Source: Planctomycetaceae bacterium
GTDB lineage: Bacteria > Planctomycetota > Planctomycetia > Pirellulales > UBA7805
NCBI GenBank assembly: GCA_902630355.1
Contig: CACOUL010000006.1
Location: 1-64,000, forward strand
Reading direction: 5' to 3'
Length of the DNA: 64,000 bases
Shown piece after piece: positions 30,163 through 40,366 of the stretch. Position 1 is the first letter of the stretch. Every line of letters starts with the position of its first letter. The notes below the pieces were generated by a model. The model ran no database searches. It was not told the DNA's origin and saw nothing but the letters and a program-made list of their open reading frames with translations. The position numbers and the translations under genes are program-made.

Positions 30163-30822
30163 TCAAGCAACGATCCGATCAGAGTTTGAATCCTTCTCTT
30201 CTTCTGTGGGCACATCGTCTTTTGTTGTCTCGCCGAGCATTTTTTTCTTCCTTCGGCGAATAAAGTAAAAGCCGATGGCGATCCCCACCAGCAGGAGAAC
30301 CACAACGGTGATCCCGCCCTGTCCCTCCTTGATGCTTTTAACCACCTCGTTGCCGTAACGGTGCCCTAGCCAAAAGGCGATGCTCACCACCGTCGTGGCG
30401 CAAAAGACGTTGATTAGCAGAAACCGAGGCCAGGACATCCGCACGACCCCGGCTGCCAAGTAGAGCGGGACCCGCACCCCTACCATAAAACGCGCAACAA
30501 AAAAGACCTTGAAACCGTGCTTTTTTATCACCTCTTCCATCTTGGCTTCCCGCTCCTCATGCATCAATCGTGCAAACCACGGGTAGCGAAGAAAGAAACC
30601 GTGTCCCAAATAACGGCCAATGCTATAGACCACAATATCTCCAGCGATGGCGCCGCCGAGGCAGGCGAGATAGGCGTATTGCCACTTGAAGCTGTCGCTA
30701 TCATGACTCAGCACACCTGCGGCAACCACCACCACCTCCTCGGGAATCGGAAGCCCGAGTCCCGAGAGAATAAGAACGAGTACAATCCCCAAATACTTTA
30801 GGTTCAGGAAGTCTTCGAGCAT
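30163..30822 (-). CDS. DedA family membrane protein
   Basis: A 219-residue protein starting at ATG 30822 (MLEDFLNLKYLG); upstream in-frame codons do not resemble the family. The DedA signature GLGLPIPEEVVVVAAGVL lies at about 22-40. The re-entrant region and FVARFMVGVRVPLYLAAGVVRM with its conserved arginines are present. The final transmembrane helix (about 175-195) is followed by a Lys-rich then acidic tail. DedA proteins are linked to membrane lipid flipping and proton-motive-force maintenance. No ribosome binding site is obvious. Confidence 0.9.
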   Translation of the reverse strand: MLEDFLNLKYLGIVLVLILSGLGLPIPEEVVVVAAGVLSHDSDSFKWQYAYLACLGGAIAGDIVVYSIGRYLGHGFFLRYPWFARLMHEEREAKMEEVIKKHGFKVFFVARFMVGVRVPLYLAAGVVRMSWPRFLLINVFCATTVVSIAFWLGHRYGNEVVKSIKEGQGGITVVVLLLVGIAIGFYFIRRRKKKMLGETTKDDVPTEEEKDSNSDRIVA

Positions 30823-30971
30823 GGGGCTTGCAATATCGTTGAGAAACCGGCCCAGTCGCACTCGCGACCTGCATGATGCCGGCAAAGACAGACCAACCCC
30901 GATTTTACACTGAGAATAGTTTGGAGCAAACGCCGTTCCTGCACGAAAAGCGGCGGGCAATCGCGTCCATC

Positions 30972-32096
30972 TCAGCCATCCACGCGACGAATCGGAATCT
31001 TTTGCTCGGTGACGAGTCGCCACTCATCGGGCGCAAGTCCACTCGTCTTGATTTTAAGATTCCCCGTGCCGCGTCCCGGCACAATCAGAATGGCTGCAAT
31101 CTCCGGGTGTGCCCTGCAGAACTCGACCGCCTTTTCAGAACCGAGCACATAAAGGGCTGTCGAGAGTGCGTCTGCCCAGGCGGCATCAGGGTGCATAACG
31201 GTCGCTGAAAGAATGTCCCCCTCTGCTGGAAATCCACTCCGCGGATCGAGAATGTGGCCATAACGGCGTCCCCGATATTGGAATGATTGCGCCTGCGAAC
31301 CAGAAGTCGAAAGGGCCCGATCCCGAAGCACGATTTCCGCAAGTCGCTCACTCGGTCGCAGTGGATCGACGAGACCCACCCGCCACGGTTCCTCTCCACT
31401 ACCTGAGGCTCGGCAGCCACTAGCCAGAACGCTACTCCGCCCTCCATGAAACAAAAAGTTATCTACCCCTTGCAACTTCAAATGGCGGCTTGCCGCCTCA
31501 AGTGCAAACCCCTTCCCGATCCCACCAAAATTCAGCGACACCCCAGGACGGAGAAAGCGGACTTGTTGTTTTTTGTGGTCCAAACGAAGCAGTTCGCTCC
31601 CCACGTTCGTGAGTGCATTAGCAACCGCTTCTTTCGGCGGAACCGAACCGGAGCGTCGCGCGCGGGACCACAGATCGGCAAGCGGTCCCGCCGTTACATC
31701 AAAAGCCCCATCGGTAGCTTCAAAAATCGCCAGACAAAGTTCGAGAAGTTCGGCAAGCGAATCGCTCAACGTGACCGCCTCGGCAGCGGCCCGATCGTTC
31801 ATGGTCGAGACTTCGCTATCGGCACGATACACCGTGAGCAGCGCCTCGAGTTCGTCGATTTCGTCGAGGGCACCGATCGCCATTTCGCTGTCGTCGGCGT
31901 ACTGCCCGGCGTTTAAAAAAATCTGAAACTGGCAGGCCATGGCCCGCCGACCGATACGAATGAGATACGCTTCCGCCTGAGGATCCGCAACCCAATCGGC
32001 GAGCGATTCGGTGGTGATCGTGTCGCCCGTCGGGCTCTGAGAAGGAGCGTCTCCTTTTAGAAATTTTCTGCGGGAGGGATTTTTCGGACGGGCCAT
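30972..32096 (-). CDS. apbE: FAD:protein FMN transferase (ApbE family)
   Basis: ApbE attaches FMN covalently through a phosphoester to Thr/Ser of flavoproteins such as NqrB/RnfG. The core shows MTVY-like RADSEVSTMN, the HGGRSSVLASG strand, SGSQAQSF and the conserved HILDPRSGFPA, then WADALSTALYVLG. The N-terminus has RRKFLKGDA, which resembles a twin-arginine motif but is followed by hydrophilic rather than hydrophobic residues, so export is doubtful. ATG 32096 was chosen over GTG 32108. Length 374. Standalone; the target flavoprotein is not in the window. Confidence 0.9.
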   Translation of the reverse strand: MARPKNPSRRKFLKGDAPSQSPTGDTITTESLADWVADPQAEAYLIRIGRRAMACQFQIFLNAGQYADDSEMAIGALDEIDELEALLTVYRADSEVSTMNDRAAAEAVTLSDSLAELLELCLAIFEATDGAFDVTAGPLADLWSRARRSGSVPPKEAVANALTNVGSELLRLDHKKQQVRFLRPGVSLNFGGIGKGFALEAASRHLKLQGVDNFLFHGGRSSVLASGCRASGSGEEPWRVGLVDPLRPSERLAEIVLRDRALSTSGSQAQSFQYRGRRYGHILDPRSGFPAEGDILSATVMHPDAAWADALSTALYVLGSEKAVEFCRAHPEIAAILIVPGRGTGNLKIKTSGLAPDEWRLVTEQKIPIRRVDG

Positions 32097-32328
32097 CGAG
32101 TGACTCACACGGGCAGACGGTTTTTTTGTGCGTGCGCGTAGCGCACCATCTATTATACGCTAGATCGGGTTCTTTGAGTCAGACACAGGAGAGGAAGTTG
32201 ACCAGGTACTGCCAAGCGTCCTTTCCCACAACTTTTCTCAGATCGGATCGCAGGAGTGTTTCGAGTCGGCCGAAAACACTAAAATAACATCGTGGGCACG
32301 GATTCTCTCCTCGACCTCCCTTTTCCCG

Positions 32329-33753
32329 ATGCCAGAACAACAACGCGTTTCGCTCGACTGTGCGATTGTCGGAGGAGGTATCTCGGGCCTCACGGCGGCC
32401 CATTCGCTCCACACGCGGGCCCCCGAAATGAAGATCGGAATCTTCGAACGAAAAAATCGATTCGGTGGAATTCTGCACACGCGAAATGAAAATGGATTTT
32501 TGTTTGAAACGAGTGCCGATAGCTTTATCACTGATCCTCCGGCGGCCCTCGAACTCTGTGAGCAATTGGGGCTTGCCGACCAGCTACTCTCTACACGAGC
32601 AAGTCGACGAGGCGCGCAGGTACTTTTCGAAGGCCGCTTGCTCCCCGTTCCTGCCGGATTTCAAATCATGGGGCCTCGACGGCTTTGGCCCCTGATCACG
32701 TCTCCGCTCTTGAGTTGGAAGGGGAAACTTCGCGCCTGCTGCGAACCCTGGGTTCCTCGGAGAAAGGATCGGGGCGATGAGTCGCTTGCCGCTTTTGCCA
32801 AGCGGCGATTGGGAAAAGAAGTGTTCGAGCGGTTGGTCGCGCCGCTGGTGGGGGGGATTTATACTGCCAATCCCGACCAGTTGAGTATGGATGCAGCGCT
32901 TCCACGATTTGTTGCCATGGAACGAAACTTCGGCAGCCTCTATCGCGGCATGCGGGCACGCGCAAGAAAGGACCGTTCAGAGACCGACGAATCGGCAGCA
33001 CGCTATAGTCTGTTTGCCGCTCCGCGGGGCGGAATCGAGCAGTTGCTCCGCACCCTTCGGGAGCGGTTACCAAAAGACTCGTTACACACCGGCACGACCG
33101 TCACCGAACTTGCCCAGGCGCAGGAGAACGCGTGGGAGTTTGGCACCGACAACGCGCATCGATTCACGGCGCGTCATCTGATTTTAGCTACGCCCGCCTT
33201 CGCTGCAGCCGATCTGCTCGAATCGTACGATCCGGAACTGGCAGGGGAACTTCGTAAAATCCCCTACGCAGGATGCGCGGTGGCCTGCCTCGGCTATGCA
33301 AAAGACCAGTTTGCACAACTTCCATGCAGCTTCGGGATGGTCATTCCTCCGAATGAGAATCGTCAGATTCTCGCAGCAAGTTTTTCGAGCAACAAATTTG
33401 CGGGGCGATGCCCGGACGATCATCTTTTGATCCGCGTCTTTTTAGGGGGTGCCGGGCGGGAGGCAATACTTGAAAAAAGCGACGAGGAAATCGTGGCGAC
33501 TGCCCACAATGAATTGGCCGAACTACTTACGATCCGGGGAATGCCCACCTGTCACCACCTGAGCCGCTGGGAACGGTCGATGCCACAATACCACGTGGGC
33601 CACGCGCAACTGGTCGCGGGTATCGAAAACCGGGTCACGCGAACCGGGAACCTCACGCTCATCGGTAACGCCTACCACGGTGTCGGTATTCCGCAGTGCA
33701 TCGACGGGGCAGTCCGCACGGCGGAGGCGATTTGCAAAAAAGAGACCGCTTAG
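32329..33753 (+). CDS. hemY: Protoporphyrinogen oxidase (HemY type)
   Basis: A 474-residue FAD amine-oxidase-fold enzyme that oxidises protoporphyrinogen IX (or coproporphyrinogen III in some bacteria) in late haem synthesis. It has the FAD dinucleotide motif VGGGISGLTAAHSL near 15-28 and FETSADSFITDPP. The C-terminal FAD/substrate motif GNAYHGVGIPQCIDGA is typical of HemG/HemY. It lacks a membrane anchor. It ends 4 bp inside the convergent csrA gene. No strong ribosome binding site. Confidence 0.92.
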   Translation: MPEQQRVSLDCAIVGGGISGLTAAHSLHTRAPEMKIGIFERKNRFGGILHTRNENGFLFETSADSFITDPPAALELCEQLGLADQLLSTRASRRGAQVLFEGRLLPVPAGFQIMGPRRLWPLITSPLLSWKGKLRACCEPWVPRRKDRGDESLAAFAKRRLGKEVFERLVAPLVGGIYTANPDQLSMDAALPRFVAMERNFGSLYRGMRARARKDRSETDESAARYSLFAAPRGGIEQLLRTLRERLPKDSLHTGTTVTELAQAQENAWEFGTDNAHRFTARHLILATPAFAAADLLESYDPELAGELRKIPYAGCAVACLGYAKDQFAQLPCSFGMVIPPNENRQILAASFSSNKFAGRCPDDHLLIRVFLGGAGREAILEKSDEEIVATAHNELAELLTIRGMPTCHHLSRWERSMPQYHVGHAQLVAGIENRVTRTGNLTLIGNAYHGVGIPQCIDGAVRTAEAICKKETA

Positions 33754-33962
33754 CGGAGCGGATCGACATCCTTGCGCTGCATCGAAGCCGAACGCTGATT
33801 TTCGCGATGGATTGCCTCGTACACCTCTCGACGATGCACGGGAATTTCACTCGGCGCTTCGATGCCCAGGCGGACGCGATCTCCCCGCACATCCACAATC
33901 GTGACGACCACATCATCACCGATCATAATGCTCTCATCACGTTGTCTCGATAACACCAGCAT
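33750..33962 (-). CDS. csrA: Carbon storage regulator CsrA (fliW-linked copy)
   Basis: A 70-residue RNA-binding dimer that binds GGA motifs in mRNA leaders and blocks ribosome access. The whole canonical strand set is present: MLVLSRQRDESIMIGDDVVVTIVDVRGDRVRLGIEAP and [12 protein letters not shown], including the RNA-contacting Arg44 region (HRREV). It lies 23 bp downstream of fliW, whose product sequesters CsrA in Bacillus. One of two csrA genes in the window. Confidence 0.97.
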   Translation of the reverse strand: MLVLSRQRDESIMIGDDVVVTIVDVRGDRVRLGIEAPSEIPVHRREVYEAIHRENQRSASMQRKDVDPLR

Positions 33963-33985
33963 GCGTTTTATCCTCGTTGTATCTC

Positions 33986-34426
33986 TCAGGCCGTACGCTG
34001 CAGCGACGCGGAAAACGCGTCCAAGCGGTAGTTCACTTCGGCGTCTGCATGATTGAATACCTGGCGACCAATACGCCGTTCGCAGTTAATTACAAGCGGT
34101 GCCAACAAATTCAGCACAAAGCCACCGTGCGACTGGCCGAGCGTCACGAGGACCTGTACCAAATCATTTTCTCTCCTGCCGAGCGGCGTCCAATCGCTCT
34201 CTTCCACCTGCAGCGTAAAATCGGAAATGAACGTCCGCGGATCCACCAGAGGCAAAGCGATCTCGGCCTGTTGCGTCGACTGCAACCAGATGAAGCGGTC
34301 GCCAGGTTGCTCGGAGAGCAAAACCCAACTACGGCAATCCTCCAAACCGATCAGACCGGATGGAAAACAAATCGTTTCGTTCATGGAAATCGTCAAAGCA
34401 CCAAACCGCGATGTGCTGATATCCAT
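33986..34426 (-). CDS. fliW: Flagellar assembly factor / CsrA antagonist FliW
   Basis: FliW binds CsrA non-competitively and relieves flagellin translational repression. The 146-residue sequence shows ETICFPSGLIGLEDCRSWVLL, the family core, and VLVTLGQSHGGFVLNLLAPLVINCERRIGRQV. ATG 34426 (MDIST) gives the usual length; ATG 34441 is the other option, and an in-frame TAG precedes it. Immediate csrA linkage supports the call. No flagellar genes are nearby. A structured leader lies upstream. Confidence 0.95.
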   Translation of the reverse strand: MDISTSRFGALTISMNETICFPSGLIGLEDCRSWVLLSEQPGDRFIWLQSTQQAEIALPLVDPRTFISDFTLQVEESDWTPLGRRENDLVQVLVTLGQSHGGFVLNLLAPLVINCERRIGRQVFNHADAEVNYRLDAFSASLQRTA

Positions 34427-34474
34427 CGTCCCCGCCCTCATCTTGGATTGCTAGCGATTCTGCCATAGCAACGC

Positions 34475-34501
34475 TATCTCACCTCCTTCATCGGCGAGAT
34501 A
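34475..34501 (-). promoter_or_regulatory. Leader hairpin with exposed GGA, possible CsrA site, before fliW
   Basis: On the leftward strand TATCTCGCC pairs with GGTGAGATA (9 bp, one G-U) around a 9-nt loop GATGAAGGA. The loop and 3' arm contain AAGGAGGTG, a near-perfect Shine-Dalgarno that is also a CsrA-type GGA-in-loop site. It sits about 50-75 nt before the fliW start, so autoregulation of fliW-csrA is plausible. Fold judged by eye. Confidence 0.5.
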
Positions 34502-34567
34502 ACCACCGCGAAACAGAAAAAAGAGGGGTGGCGTTGCCGCTTACGGGACAGAGATTACTCTGCGAGT

Positions 34568-35842
34568 TTAGGCAGCTTTTGAGGGCAGATGATCCGAATA
34601 ATCGGAACCGCTCTGGGCGGCGGACCATCGCCGAACGGCCATGCAGACGAGATGCCCGCCGAACGCACAGGAAAGCTTCAATGCGCTTTCGGCGCGATGC
34701 CTACGACCGACGAGCGGCACGCAATCGATGTCGCAATCCGGATCTGGGTTATAAAGATTGAGGGTCGGCGGGGCAAACCCATCGCGGAGCGAAAGGACCG
34801 TGAGTGCAAGTTCTACGCTCCCAGCCGCGTTGACCAAGTGCCCGATGCTCGACTTATTTGCCCCGACCAAAATATCACTTGCTGCCGTTCCGAGTGCTGC
34901 GCGAATCCCTCGCGCTTCAACCAAATCATTTTGACGGGTACCGGTTCCGTGTGCGTTGATATAGCCGATCTCGTCGGTTGCCATGTCGGCCCGCCGCAGC
35001 GTTTCGGTAATCAGATATCGTAGTGGATCACTGGTTTGCGCCATGCTCGTGACGTGATGCGCCTCACCAAGCATCGTGCCAGCCGCCAATTCCGCGTAAA
35101 TATTGGCTCCGCGGGCCAACGCATGGCCCAGCCTTTCGAGTACGAACATGGCGGAACCTTCCCCCATCACAAAGCCCGTGCGATCGCGATCAAACGGGCG
35201 GCAGGCCTGTGAAGGATCGTTGTGTTCCGCCAACACCCTCAATTGACGAAAACCTGCAGCAAACAAAGGGTTGATCGCCTCTGCGCTGCCCGCCAGCGCC
35301 AAATCGCACTGACCATCGCGAATGCGACGAACGGCTGAGAGAATGTCGATCAGGCCACTGGCACATGCCGTCGAATTACAACTCCGCGGACCACGAAGCC
35401 CGTGATCGAGCGCCACCTCTGAACAAGCGGTATTCGGCATCCATTGGTGCCATGCCGGGACTTCTTCTTCGGGTTTGGTACCGTGACCGATGATTTCTGC
35501 AATGCCTGCTGTGTCTCCCATGTGGCCACTGATGGCGCATGCGAAACGATCTCGATCGACAATCGACCAGTCCAATGCAGCATCCTCGATCGCGGCCCGC
35601 GCCGCTTGTCGCGAGAGTGCGATCACCTTCAACTGACCGGCAACCGGAACATCGAAATCGACCGGTGCCCCGATCACCAAATCGTCGGGAAGGCCCGCCA
35701 AGCCGGTGACCGACCGCACTCCACTCTTCCCGCGGCGGACCGCCTGCCACGTCGACTCGGCCGTAGAACCGACCGACGTGAGCATACCGATCCCGGTGAT
35801 CACCACCGGTTCACCGAGCAGTTGTGGTCTTCCGTACGTCAT
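34568..35842 (-). CDS. fabF: Beta-ketoacyl-ACP synthase (FabF/KAS II family)
   Basis: A 424-residue condensing enzyme that joins malonyl-ACP to an acyl chain. Catalytic Cys160 (STACASGL), His298 (NAHGTGT) and His335 (SSIGHLVNAAG) are all intact, as is the phosphopantetheine-tunnel FVMGEGS. No acyltransferase or ACP domain is attached. It could serve fatty acid synthesis or a specialised pathway; the lack of neighbouring fab genes makes the latter possible. No clear ribosome binding site; divergent from mraZ. Confidence 0.9.
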   Translation of the reverse strand: MTYGRPQLLGEPVVITGIGMLTSVGSTAESTWQAVRRGKSGVRSVTGLAGLPDDLVIGAPVDFDVPVAGQLKVIALSRQAARAAIEDAALDWSIVDRDRFACAISGHMGDTAGIAEIIGHGTKPEEEVPAWHQWMPNTACSEVALDHGLRGPRSCNSTACASGLIDILSAVRRIRDGQCDLALAGSAEAINPLFAAGFRQLRVLAEHNDPSQACRPFDRDRTGFVMGEGSAMFVLERLGHALARGANIYAELAAGTMLGEAHHVTSMAQTSDPLRYLITETLRRADMATDEIGYINAHGTGTRQNDLVEARGIRAALGTAASDILVGANKSSIGHLVNAAGSVELALTVLSLRDGFAPPTLNLYNPDPDCDIDCVPLVGRRHRAESALKLSCAFGGHLVCMAVRRWSAAQSGSDYSDHLPSKAA

Positions 35843-35981
35843 TCAAAGGGCGCCATCGAGTGGATCGCGGATTTTGAGGGGCCGGACGATAGCGAATAGC
35901 ACAGAGGCTGTCACCAGGAATCTGCCATTTTTCAGCCCACCAGCACAGCTTTCAGCAGGCACTACCTTAAAATCCTATTTT

Positions 35982-36000
35982 TGTGGGTTTTATACCCACA
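35982..36000. promoter_or_regulatory. Inverted repeat upstream of mraZ, likely MraZ or operator site 1
   Basis: TGTGGGT (35982-35988) and ACCCACA (35994-36000) form a perfect 7-bp dyad with a 5-nt spacer. It contains the TGGG core bound by MraZ in other bacteria. Confidence 0.55.
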
Positions 36001-36023
36001 TTTATATTTTTTAGAATTTTTTC

Positions 36024-36040
36024 GTGGGTTTTCTGCCCAT
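36024..36040. promoter_or_regulatory. Second TGGG/CCCA dyad upstream of mraZ
   Basis: TGGG (36025-36028) and CCCA (36036-36039) repeat the half-sites of the first dyad, with GTGGGTTTT shared. The dyad centres are 41 bp apart, close to four helical turns, separated by AT-rich DNA. Confidence 0.5.
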
Positions 36041-36098
36041 ACTACTTGTAAACGGCAATTTTTGTGGCATAACGGGACAGAGTTGAGAATTGAATGGT

Positions 36099-36584
36099 AT
36101 GGCAGAAGCAAACGATCTGATTCTCGGGGAGTTTCCCCGACAACTGGACGAACGCTATCGAGTTTCCATCCCGCAGGAGTGGGTGCAGCCTCTGACAGAG
36201 GAAAATGGAGTTTGCACGCTGGCAAAGGAGCGACCTGGATGTCTGAGCCTTTGGAACACCCGACGTTCACAGGACGAACTAGACGCCGGTATGGCGCTGG
36301 TGCAGGGGAAGATCCGCGCCGGCAAACTCGAAGGACGCACCGACGAGTTGCAACTGCTTGGGCGTTTACTCTCAACCCGGCAGCGGACCGTCAAGATTGC
36401 GGGGCGGGGCAGATTGCTCGTGCCCGAAGGATTTCGAGATTTTCTAGGAGTCGAACAGGGGGGCGAGGTGCTCATCGTGGGTGCGGCCGTTTGCGTCGAG
36501 ATTTGGCGACCCGAAGCATGGGTTGCCTATCTGGAAAAACGCATTCCGCGATTTCGACGCCTGTTCGACAGCCTGACCGGATAA
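36099..36584 (+). CDS. mraZ: MraZ-family transcriptional regulator, outside any division cluster
   Basis: MraZ is a ring-forming DNA-binding protein with two SpoVT/AbrB-like halves. Here the first half has QLDERYRVSIPQEW and the second GRGRLLVPEGFRDFLGV, followed by EVLIVGAAVCVEIWRPEAW. Length is 161 residues from ATG 36099 (ATG 36090 is the alternative). MraZ normally starts the dcw cell-division operon and represses it. Here no rsmH, fts or mur gene follows; the next gene is convergent DUF1844. Planctomycetes generally lack FtsZ, so the target set must differ. Confidence 0.88.
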   Translation: MAEANDLILGEFPRQLDERYRVSIPQEWVQPLTEENGVCTLAKERPGCLSLWNTRRSQDELDAGMALVQGKIRAGKLEGRTDELQLLGRLLSTRQRTVKIAGRGRLLVPEGFRDFLGVEQGGEVLIVGAAVCVEIWRPEAWVAYLEKRIPRFRRLFDSLTG

Positions 36585-36786
36585 ATCGCTTGGCCCACCG
36601 TATCAACCCAACCGAGATACCGAAGAACAAAACGTAACGAAACAAAAGAACGACCATGCCCGGTCGTGAGTGAAGGCATCTGAATCACAATGCCTGTGTC
36701 GCCCGAATAGGAATGTAAGTCACCTAAGACCGGGATTGTTGGCACGGATGCCAGCGGACTCAAAGACGGCCGGGCATGGCGTTTTT

Positions 36787-37275
36787 TTACTCTTCGTCGC
36801 CAGCTTCCGTGGCGGGTTCGTCAGCTTCCGTGGCGGGCATATTTTGAACGTGCACATACGCCATTCGCAGTTCGTGCAACAGGTTCTCCATCATCGACGC
36901 TTCTTGCGGGTTGCAGTTACCCGCCGTTTTCTGCTGCAACACCTCGATCAAATCGATTGCGTGCTTTGCCTGGGGAAGGTTCTTATCGGCTTTGCCAGTC
37001 ATCGGATTGGGCAGCGATCCGAGATTGAGCATCGCCTGAGTCGCCAACATGCTGATGATGGTTGTAAAATCAGCCGGTGGCAACGGGATGGCCCCGGGCT
37101 CAGCGACGGCTTCAGGGGCAGACTCCTGGGCAACGGCATCCTGGGCAACGGCATCTGTGCCCTGCCCCTCTTTCACTTCACTCCGGTCAGCCTCTGCCGC
37201 GACCTTCTCGGCCTCGACCTGCGTCTTCCAATCTTCATCAATGATAATTTTTTTCTCTTTGCCCGCGTCATTCAT
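36787..37275 (-). CDS. DUF1844 domain protein
   Basis: A 162-residue protein. An acidic Ala/Glu/Val-rich N-terminal half (about 1-65) precedes the DUF1844 core (about 68-145): DFTTIISMLATQAMLNLG, then helices with HAIDLIEVLQQKTAGN and MMENLLHELRMAYV. The tail is acidic. Function unknown. It follows pyrG on the same strand after 78 bp and may be co-transcribed. Confidence 0.85.
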   Translation of the reverse strand: MNDAGKEKKIIIDEDWKTQVEAEKVAAEADRSEVKEGQGTDAVAQDAVAQESAPEAVAEPGAIPLPPADFTTIISMLATQAMLNLGSLPNPMTGKADKNLPQAKHAIDLIEVLQQKTAGNCNPQEASMMENLLHELRMAYVHVQNMPATEADEPATEAGDEE

Positions 37276-37353
37276 GCCATGGGTACCTTATCTCGGATCA
37301 ATGCTTACAAAAATGAAACAACAAGCTGCCCGCGTCCCTCGCAACGTCGCGGG

Positions 37354-39042
<1,689 letters not shown>

Positions 39043-39105
39043 TCACCAATTCCTTCTTAGCCTAACAGTGACCCGAACAACCTACCAGACGGGTGGGATA
39101 CGCCG

Positions 39106-39882
39106 CTACAAATTAAGCCCGAAGAGTCGCCGCGCGTTATCGCTCGTTATCCGGCAGAAATCCTCGAATTCGACCCCGCGTTCCTCAGCCAAACACTGTG
39201 CCGTATGAATGAGGTATGCCGGTTCGTTGCGCTTCCCGCGCAGCGGATGGGGTGCGAGATAGGGGCTGTCGGTTTCGATCAGTATCCTCTCATCCGGGAT
39301 ACTCTGGGCAACGGTTCGTAGGTCGGCCGATTTTTTGAACGTCACCATCCCGGCAAAACTGACGTGGAGGCCGAGTTCCAGACACTCGGAAGCCGTTTCT
39401 TGACTGCCGGCAAACGAGTGCATGACCCCCCGCAAAGGACCTCGCTGCCGCGCCTCGCGGAGCATGTTGAGCACATCCTCCTCGCTCTCGCGTGTGTGTA
39501 CAACGAAGGGCAAATCGCGCTCGGCCGCGAGTCGCAAATGGCGATCAAAATAATCCTGCTGCAACGGAAACGGAGTAAAATCCCAGTGACGATCGAGCCC
39601 CGTTTCACCGATCGCGACCACCTCTCGATTCTCCGCAAGCGCCACGATGCGATCCCAATCCCCTTCGGCCGCTTCACTACAATAATTTGGCTGAATGCCA
39701 ACCGCCGCACTGATGCGCACCGAGCCCTCCGCAAGTTTTAGGCACCTCTGCGATGACTGGGCACCGATGCCAATCGCAATCACGTGAGAGATCCCCGCCT
39801 CATCCGCACGGCGGATCATCGCTTCTCGATCTTCTGCAAATTCGTCTTGATCGAGATGAGCGTGGGTATCGATCAAACTCAT
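39106..39882 (-). CDS. tatD: TatD family metal-dependent deoxyribonuclease
   Basis: A TIM-barrel hydrolase of 258 residues. Metal ligands are visible: DTHAHLD near the N-terminus, GETGLDRHW, VHTRE, MHSFAG and ETDSPYLAPHPLRGKRNEP. TatD enzymes act as 3'-5' DNases in repair or nucleic acid turnover. ATG 39882 (MSLIDTHAHLD) fits the family; an in-frame ATG 18 bp upstream is possible. Preceded 33 bp away by the small helical protein gene. Confidence 0.92.
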   Translation of the reverse strand: MSLIDTHAHLDQDEFAEDREAMIRRADEAGISHVIAIGIGAQSSQRCLKLAEGSVRISAAVGIQPNYCSEAAEGDWDRIVALAENREVVAIGETGLDRHWDFTPFPLQQDYFDRHLRLAAERDLPFVVHTRESEEDVLNMLREARQRGPLRGVMHSFAGSQETASECLELGLHVSFAGMVTFKKSADLRTVAQSIPDERILIETDSPYLAPHPLRGKRNEPAYLIHTAQCLAEERGVEFEDFCRITSDNARRLFGLNL

Positions 39883-39915
39883 CGTTGCATCGAGTTCCAC
39901 ATTTTGAGGAAGAGG

Positions 39916-40353
39916 TTACGCTTCCACAAAGACCTTGGGCAACAATTCCTCGAGCGATTGAAGATAACCTTTTGCCGCCCCGAGCGATTCTTTGGCAAGC
40001 ACAAAGGCTGGCGGATCGTCCTCGAGTTGTGTCGCAATCTGACCGATCGAAACGACCGCCTGCTGCTGCACTTCAATCAACCGCTGTAACAAAAAGTCGA
40101 GTGCCAGAAAATGGAGATCGAGATAGTCCATCTCGTACTCTCCGGTATCGATCGAGCATCCGCGGCGGGAGAGTTCCGCTGCGATCCGCTCACTCATCTC
40201 CTTCTGTCCCGCCACAATATCGAGCAACACTTCAGTCGCATTCTGATCTCCCCGATGCGTCCAGGGATCCGCCTCAGTCAGAAACATGGGCAGGGACCGA
40301 TAATGATGGATGAGGAGTTGTCCCAACAGGGCGTTCGTTCTTGCTTCCGTCAT
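39916..40353 (-). CDS. Small helical protein of unknown function
   Basis: A 145-residue protein predicted to be almost entirely helical, rich in Leu/Gln/Glu, with ACKE-type segments such as LLDIVAGQKEMSERIAAELSRRG and FLLQRLIEVQQQAVVSIGQ. It resembles a four-helix bundle, but no metal ligand pattern is evident. A near-complete GAGGAGACATTC leader supports its start. It lies directly after nuoN on the same strand (13 bp), suggesting it is the last gene of the nuo transcript or starts the tatD-pyrG run. Confidence 0.75.
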   Translation of the reverse strand: MTEARTNALLGQLLIHHYRSLPMFLTEADPWTHRGDQNATEVLLDIVAGQKEMSERIAAELSRRGCSIDTGEYEMDYLDLHFLALDFLLQRLIEVQQQAVVSIGQIATQLEDDPPAFVLAKESLGAAKGYLQSLEELLPKVFVEA

Positions 40354-40366
40354 TTGGAATGTCTCC

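Noticed and set aside
33750..33753. 4-bp overlap of hemY and csrA as a regulatory device
   Set aside because: Convergent overlaps of this size are common and need no special explanation.
34332..34466. Small leftward frame starting 14 nt after the strong Shine-Dalgarno in the fliW leader
   Set aside because: Overlaps fliW in another frame and has no coding character; the Shine-Dalgarno is better explained as part of a regulatory hairpin.
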